Source of the DNA: Patescibacteria group bacterium
GTDB taxonomy: Bacteria; Patescibacteriota; Minisyncoccia; UBA6257; UBA11618
Direction of reading: 5' to 3'
Length of the DNA: 24,477 nucleotides
Assembly: GCA_003539915.1 (NCBI GenBank)
Contig: DPNX01000048.1
Coordinates: 1 to 24,477, forward strand
The notes beneath the pieces are model-generated. The model was not told the origin of the DNA and searched no databases. It saw only the letters and a list, made by a program, of their open reading frames with translations. The position numbers and the translations under genes are program-made. Shown here one piece after another: positions 21,647 through 24,477 of this stretch. Each line of letters begins with the position of its first letter. The stretch's first letter is position 1.

Positions 21647-22144
21647 ATTAATCACAATACCAGAATAAACAACCGAATAACAGCCGAAAAACTATTGGTA
21701 ATTGATGAGAAGGGAATCAATTTAGGAGTCCTTAAAACCAATGAGGCGCTAAAGATAGCTAAGGAACGTGGTCTCGATTTGATTGAGATCTCCCCCCTTT
21801 CTAAACCCCCCGTAGCTCGTATTCTGGATTTTGATAAATATCGCTATCAGCAAGAAAAAAAGCTGAAAAAACAAAAGAGTGGTGCTAAAGAAGAAGTTAA
21901 GCAGGTGCAAATCAGTGTTCGTTCAGCTCAGAACGATTTAATGGTTAAAGCCAAAAGAGCTAATAGCTTCCTAGCCAAAGGTAACGTTGTTCGTATCGTT
22001 ATGGTGCTACGAGGCCGAGAGAGAGCTAATCGAGATTTTGCCAAAGAAAAGTTGAATCTTTTTCTAGCTGGTCTCGACCCTCACAAGATAACCATGACTC
22101 CTAAATTCGGTGGTCGTGGTATTATCACTCAGATTCAAAAGTAA
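21647..22144 (+). CDS. infC: Translation initiation factor IF-3, probable ATT start
   Basis: IF-3 keeps ribosomal subunits apart and checks the start codon. The conserved N-terminal domain begins R-I-N-N-R-I-T-A-E-K-L-L-V-I-D-E-K-G, followed by L-D-L-I-E-I-S and P-P-V-A-R-I-L-D-F-D-K-Y. The C-terminal domain has K-Q-V-Q-I-S-V-R, V-R-I-V-M-V-L-R-G-R-E and F-G-G-R-G. There is no ATG or GTG before the conserved region. The TTG at 21632 would give 170 residues but lies across the -10 region, upstream of the predicted transcript start. The in-frame ATT at 21647 coincides with that start and gives 165 residues. AUU initiation is established for infC in E. coli; here it is inferred. rpmI follows after 2 nt. 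Confidence 0.88.
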   Translation: MNHNTRINNRITAEKLLVIDEKGINLGVLKTNEALKIAKERGLDLIEISPLSKPPVARILDFDKYRYQQEKKLKKQKSGAKEEVKQVQISVRSAQNDLMVKAKRANSFLAKGNVVRIVMVLRGRERANRDFAKEKLNLFLAGLDPHKITMTPKFGGRGIITQIQK

Positions 22145-22146
22145 TT

Positions 22147-22329
22147 ATGAAAAAAGCAGTTAGTAAAAGAATTAAAGTGTCTAAAAGCGGCAAATTATTG
22201 CGTCGCCAAGTTGCTGTTGATCATTTTCGTTCTAAAAAAACTGGCAATCAAATTCAATCAAAAAGAAATCACCGATCAATTGCTAAAGGATACCAAAAAA
22301 TAATCAAAGGTTATCTAACTTCTAAATAA
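22147..22329 (+). CDS. rpmI: 50S ribosomal protein L35
   Basis: The 60-residue, very basic protein has the L35 pattern K-R-I-K-V-S-K-S-G-K-L-L-R-R and H-F-R-S-K-K-T-G-N, then a Lys/Arg-rich C-terminal half. It is slightly shorter than the usual 64-66 residues. It sits in the conserved infC-rpmI-rplT order, 2 nt after infC and 4 nt before rplT, with no Shine-Dalgarno, so translation is likely coupled. L35 binds 23S rRNA in the large subunit. Confidence 0.95.
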   Translation: MKKAVSKRIKVSKSGKLLRRQVAVDHFRSKKTGNQIQSKRNHRSIAKGYQKIIKGYLTSK

Positions 22330-22333
22330 AAAC

Positions 22334-22678
22334 ATGCCAAGAGTTAAAAGAGGTAAAAATGCTTTAAAAAAGAGAACTAAGATCCTTAAGTACACTAAGG
22401 GTTTTAAGTGGGGAAGAAAAAGCAAAGAAAGAGCTGCTAAAGAAGCCTTGCTTCATGCATGGACTCATGCTTTTCGCGGTCGTAAAGAAAAGAAACGAAC
22501 CGCTCGAACCCTTTGGCAAGTTAAAATTAACGCCGCCGCTCGTCTAGAGGACTTAACTTACGGTCAGCTAATTGATAAACTTAATAAAAGTGAAATTAAG
22601 TTAAACAGAAAGATCTTGGCTGACTTAGCAGAGAATAATCCTGAGATCTTTAAAAAGATCATTGCTCAAAGCAAATAA
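22334..22678 (+). CDS. rplT: 50S ribosomal protein L20
   Basis: The 114-residue L20 begins M-P-R-V-K-R-G-K-N-A and has the long basic N-terminal extension, K-G-F-K-W-G-R, then R-T-L-W-Q-V-K-I-N-A-A-A-R, L-T-Y-G-Q-L-I-D-K-L and R-K-I-L-A-D-L-A-E-N-N-P-E. L20 is an early 50S assembly protein and in some bacteria represses its own operon through the infC leader. The leader is apparently missing here. The start of the following membrane-protein gene overlaps its last 17 nt. Confidence 0.97.
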   Translation: MPRVKRGKNALKKRTKILKYTKGFKWGRKSKERAAKEALLHAWTHAFRGRKEKKRTARTLWQVKINAAARLEDLTYGQLIDKLNKSEIKLNRKILADLAENNPEIFKKIIAQSK

Positions 22679-23225
22679 TAACAATCTAGAACGCGACATA
22701 ATAATAATCTTTACTAGTATTATTATTGCCTACTTTATGTGGGGTAGTCCTTGGTTAACTAGTTTTTTTGAATCTCTAGAGCAGAATAGATATATCGGTG
22801 CTTTTATAGCCGGTATTTTTTTTACCTCTGTTTTCACTACCGCCCCCGCTATTATGATCTTAGTCAAAATTGCTGAATTCAACTCCATTCCCTTAGTAGC
22901 TATAATGGGAGCTGCAGGTGCTGTTATTGGAGATTCTATTATCTTTTATTTTTTCAGAGACAGATTATTTGCGGACATCGCTCAAGTAATTAAATTACCT
23001 AGACTAAAAAGATTGAAGCACATTACCCGATCAAAAATGATCCGCCTTTCAGCAGCTATGGTTGGAGGACTGATGCTAGCCATCCCCCTATTTCCTGATG
23101 AAACTGCGATGGCTATGATGGGATTTTCTAAAATATCTACTCGCGTTTTTATAATAATAGCCTTCTTCTTTAACTTCATCAGCATTCTTCTCCTCTCTTT
23201 GGGGGCTAAATACTTTAGCTCTTAG
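22662..23225 (+). CDS. Small polytopic membrane protein, VTT/DedA-like, unassigned
   Basis: The 187-residue protein has about five membrane segments (about 11-30, 43-66, 73-95, 128-145, 157-183). It has a G-A-A-G-A-V-I-G-D-S-I-I-F-Y-F-F-R-D-R region and a final G-G-L-M-L-A-I-P-L-F-P-D-E helix pair, loosely like VTT/DedA (SNARE-associated) proteins: a Gly-rich re-entrant part, then Phe-x-x-Arg and a Pro-containing segment. The similarity is too weak to name it firmly. There is no ATG before the first membrane helix. The best start is TTG at 22662 inside rplT, giving a 17-nt overlap; starting at the first in-frame ATG (about residue 25) would remove the first helix. It is the last gene of the infC operon. 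Its end overlaps the convergent NUDIX gene by 11 nt. Confidence 0.7.
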   Translation: MLKANNNNLERDIIIIFTSIIIAYFMWGSPWLTSFFESLEQNRYIGAFIAGIFFTSVFTTAPAIMILVKIAEFNSIPLVAIMGAAGAVIGDSIIFYFFRDRLFADIAQVIKLPRLKRLKHITRSKMIRLSAAMVGGLMLAIPLFPDETAMAMMGFSKISTRVFIIIAFFFNFISILLLSLGAKYFSS

Positions 23226-23703
23226 ATTCCTCCTCGTCTTTTTTTATATATTCCGAAGCTTTACGCAAGATACTTGCTCGCACCTTAAAGCGAGACAAGT
23301 GTCGCCTAGCATCATTTAAGTTGAACCAACCATAACCATCATGTTCATCAGAAATTTTAACCTCCTCTTTATCAGTCTCAGCTAAATAAAAGATAACCAC
23401 CTTAAACATTTTTTCTTTACCACGATTATAAGGAAACTTTTCAAACTCCTTAAAATTTCTCTGCATCTTTAAATCCTTACGACTCAAACCGGTTTCTTCC
23501 CCAACCTCTCTAAAAGCGGTTTGCAAACTACGCTCATCCTCTTCCATTTTTCCCCTAGGCATATCCCAGGTATTTCTACCTCTATACAATAATAAAAACT
23601 TACTACCTTCCTTAGTCTTTCTATAAACCACAAAACCAGCTGAAACTATTTTCTTACGTGCCGAAGGAGATCTTTTTATTATTTTTTTAATAGGTCTGTT
23701 CAT
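23215..23703 (-). CDS. NUDIX hydrolase
   Basis: The 162-residue protein has a complete Nudix box at 51-73, G-K-M-E-E-D-E then R-E-V-G-E-E-T-G-L, matching Gx5Ex7REUxEExGU. This is preceded by W-D-M-P-R-G-K. Such enzymes hydrolyse nucleoside diphosphates linked to another group, using Mg2+ or Mn2+. The W-D-M-P-R-G-K motif and the basic N-terminus resemble the diadenosine-tetraphosphate or MutT-like groups; the substrate is undetermined. It starts 36 nt after the polX-like gene and has a promoter in that gap that begins inside the polX stop. Its end overlaps the convergent membrane-protein gene by 11 nt. Confidence 0.93.
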   Translation of the reverse strand: MNRPIKKIIKRSPSARKKIVSAGFVVYRKTKEGSKFLLLYRGRNTWDMPRGKMEEDERSLQTAFREVGEETGLSRKDLKMQRNFKEFEKFPYNRGKEKMFKVVIFYLAETDKEEVKISDEHDGYGWFNLNDARRHLSRFKVRASILRKASEYIKKDEEESKS

Positions 23704-23714
23704 TTATAACTGCT

Positions 23715-23743
23715 ATTTTATCAATCTCTTTGGATTGCTTCAA
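23715..23743 (-). promoter_or_regulatory. Promoter for the NUDIX gene
   Basis: The minus strand reads TTGAAG (23738-23743), 17 nt, then TAAAAT (23715-23720). The -35 box overlaps the TGA stop of the polX-like gene. The start would be about 4 nt before the NUDIX ATG (23701-23703). Confidence 0.65.
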
Positions 23744-24477
23744 GAGGCGCCCCTATAAACCTCTCTATTTTCAGGCTTAATATAACTCAAACCTAAAGCT
23801 TTATAAATACTTTTCTCCGTCTCTCCTGCTATCTGCTTATTACCCTTAAATAATCCGTATTCATTTAATTTACAACCCTTTTTTAAAGCCAACTGACGAA
23901 GATCTATATTGTGATCCTTAGGTCCGGTGAAATAATGTAAGGCTGCTCCATATGACTCCTCAGGAACCACTCTTAAATCAGCATCTAAGCCACTTTTTAA
24001 CTTAACTGAGGCCTTAGTAGTCCCTTTAGCAAAAACCTCATCAACCTCCGGCATTGATACAAAAAACTCTATTATTTTCTTACCAAGAGATGGCTTAGCA
24101 CTAACCACTATATCAATATCACCAATTGTTTTTTTATGCCTCCTTAATGAACCAGCTATTGTAGCTTTCTTTACACCTCTAATTCTTTTTAATCTACTCT
24201 CAATCTTTTCTGCCTGAGGCAAAACAATTGCTAAAGATTGTCTACCTTTTGATTGTTTTAAAAATTCTAACCCTCTAATAATATTCTCCTCACTCTTTTT
24301 ACCAAAACCTTCTATATTTTTTAATTTATTTTTTTTAATTGCTTTCTCTAAATCTTTTACACTTTTAATTTTTAATTTTTTATATAATTTACCAGCTTTT
24401 TTAGCACCAATACCTTCAACATCCATTAATTCAGTCAATCCTTTAGGAATGCTTTTTTTTAATTTATTAAAAGATTT
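23740..24477 (-). CDS. polX: DNA polymerase X family protein, 3' part of gene (5' end outside window)
   Basis: The frame is open to the window edge (245 codons visible), so the apparent TTG start at 24438 is not the real one. Visible order: two helix-hairpin-helix elements (V-E-G-I-G-A-K-K-A-G and I-E-G-F-G-K-K-S), then the polymerase-beta nucleotidyltransferase core. The core has A-G-S-L-R-R, G-D-I-D-I-V-V with the two metal Asp residues and A-D-L-R-V-V with the third, then Y-F-T-G-P-K-D-H-N and L-N-E-Y-G-L-F. Family X polymerases fill short gaps in base-excision repair. The protein ends at the Y-I-K-P-E-N-R-E motif, just where bacterial PolX normally continues into a PHP phosphoesterase domain of about 240 residues. 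It is the only gene here that ends in TGA. Confidence 0.93.
   Translation of the reverse strand, partial: KSFNKLKKSIPKGLTELMDVEGIGAKKAGKLYKKLKIKSVKDLEKAIKKNKLKNIEGFGKKSEENIIRGLEFLKQSKGRQSLAIVLPQAEKIESRLKRIRGVKKATIAGSLRRHKKTIGDIDIVVSAKPSLGKKIIEFFVSMPEVDEVFAKGTTKASVKLKSGLDADLRVVPEESYGAALHYFTGPKDHNIDLRQLALKKGCKLNEYGLFKGNKQIAGETEKSIYKALGLSYIKPENREVYRGAS

Noticed and set aside
23740..23742. TGA as a recoded sense codon (code 4 or 25)
   Set aside because: It ends a protein at a sensible point, a TAG follows soon after if read through, and no gene here has an internal TGA.
24436..24438. TTG start for the PolX-like protein
   Set aside because: The frame stays open and PolX-like to the window edge, so the gene is truncated by the window rather than starting here.
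1..24477. CRISPR array, insertion sequence, toxin-antitoxin pair or direct-repeat array
   Set aside because: I found no regularly spaced repeats, transposase motifs or paired small toxin/antitoxin genes when reading both strands by eye.

Overview
The window is a compact, AT-rich, gene-dense stretch of bacterial chromosome. It uses the standard bacterial code: TAA and TAG stops dominate, one TGA ends the polX-like gene, and tryptophan is always TGG. Very short spacers, many start/stop overlaps, few Shine-Dalgarno sequences, single-copy housekeeping genes, a short UvrC and a PolX without PHP domain suggest a reduced-genome bacterium of the Patescibacteria/CPR type, probably near Parcubacteria. 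That placement is an inference from style and protein character; no phylogeny was run.

Layout. 1-4376 (minus): a tRNA-Phe/tRNA-His promoter drives the two tRNAs, a sugar nucleotidyltransferase, a P-type cation ATPase, a DedA-like protein and an MFS transporter cut by the window edge. 4377-5674 (minus): an anti-sigma-type (RskA-like) membrane protein, tRNA-Arg, tRNA-Pro and a membrane-anchored protein of unknown function. 5739-6830 (plus): tRNA-Gly, an ECF-type sigma factor and an overlapping small membrane protein in the anti-sigma position, closed by a bidirectional terminator. 6848-8865 (minus): HU and RNase Y. 8859-10500 (plus): gpmI and a strong terminator. 10523-15704 (plus): a probable operon of uvrC, a holin-like membrane protein, secG, a solute-binding protein and RNase J. 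15702-16721 (plus): trpS, whose end overlaps the end of ileS. 16707-20818 (minus): a PD-(D/E)XK nuclease followed by ileS. 20821-21625 (minus): smpB and ssrA (tmRNA). 21612-23225 (plus): infC-rpmI-rplT and a membrane protein. 23215-24477 (minus): a polX-like gene (5' part outside the window) and a NUDIX hydrolase.

Most unusual points. (1) The 5' end of tmRNA lies 41 nt inside the smpB reading frame, so the same DNA specifies the SmpB C-terminal tail and the tmRNA acceptor/D-arm region. RNase P maturation of tmRNA would turn smpB mRNA into a non-stop message. (2) IleRS carries an extra domain of about 180 residues, resembling a histidine phosphatase, between the two CxxC knuckles of a putative zinc ribbon. 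(3) infC has no usable ATG start. A TTGACT-N17-TATATT promoter places the transcript start at an in-frame ATT codon, which suggests a leaderless AUU-initiated IF3 gene. (4) Several recognisable promoters end 6-7 nt before the start codon (trpS, the nuclease, smpB, infC), indicating frequent leaderless transcripts.

Functionally the window is mainly information processing: aminoacylation, initiation, ribosomal proteins, ribosome rescue, RNA decay by both RNase Y and RNase J, DNA repair and secretion. It also holds one glycolytic enzyme and some transport. No prophage, insertion sequence, CRISPR array or toxin-antitoxin pair was recognised.
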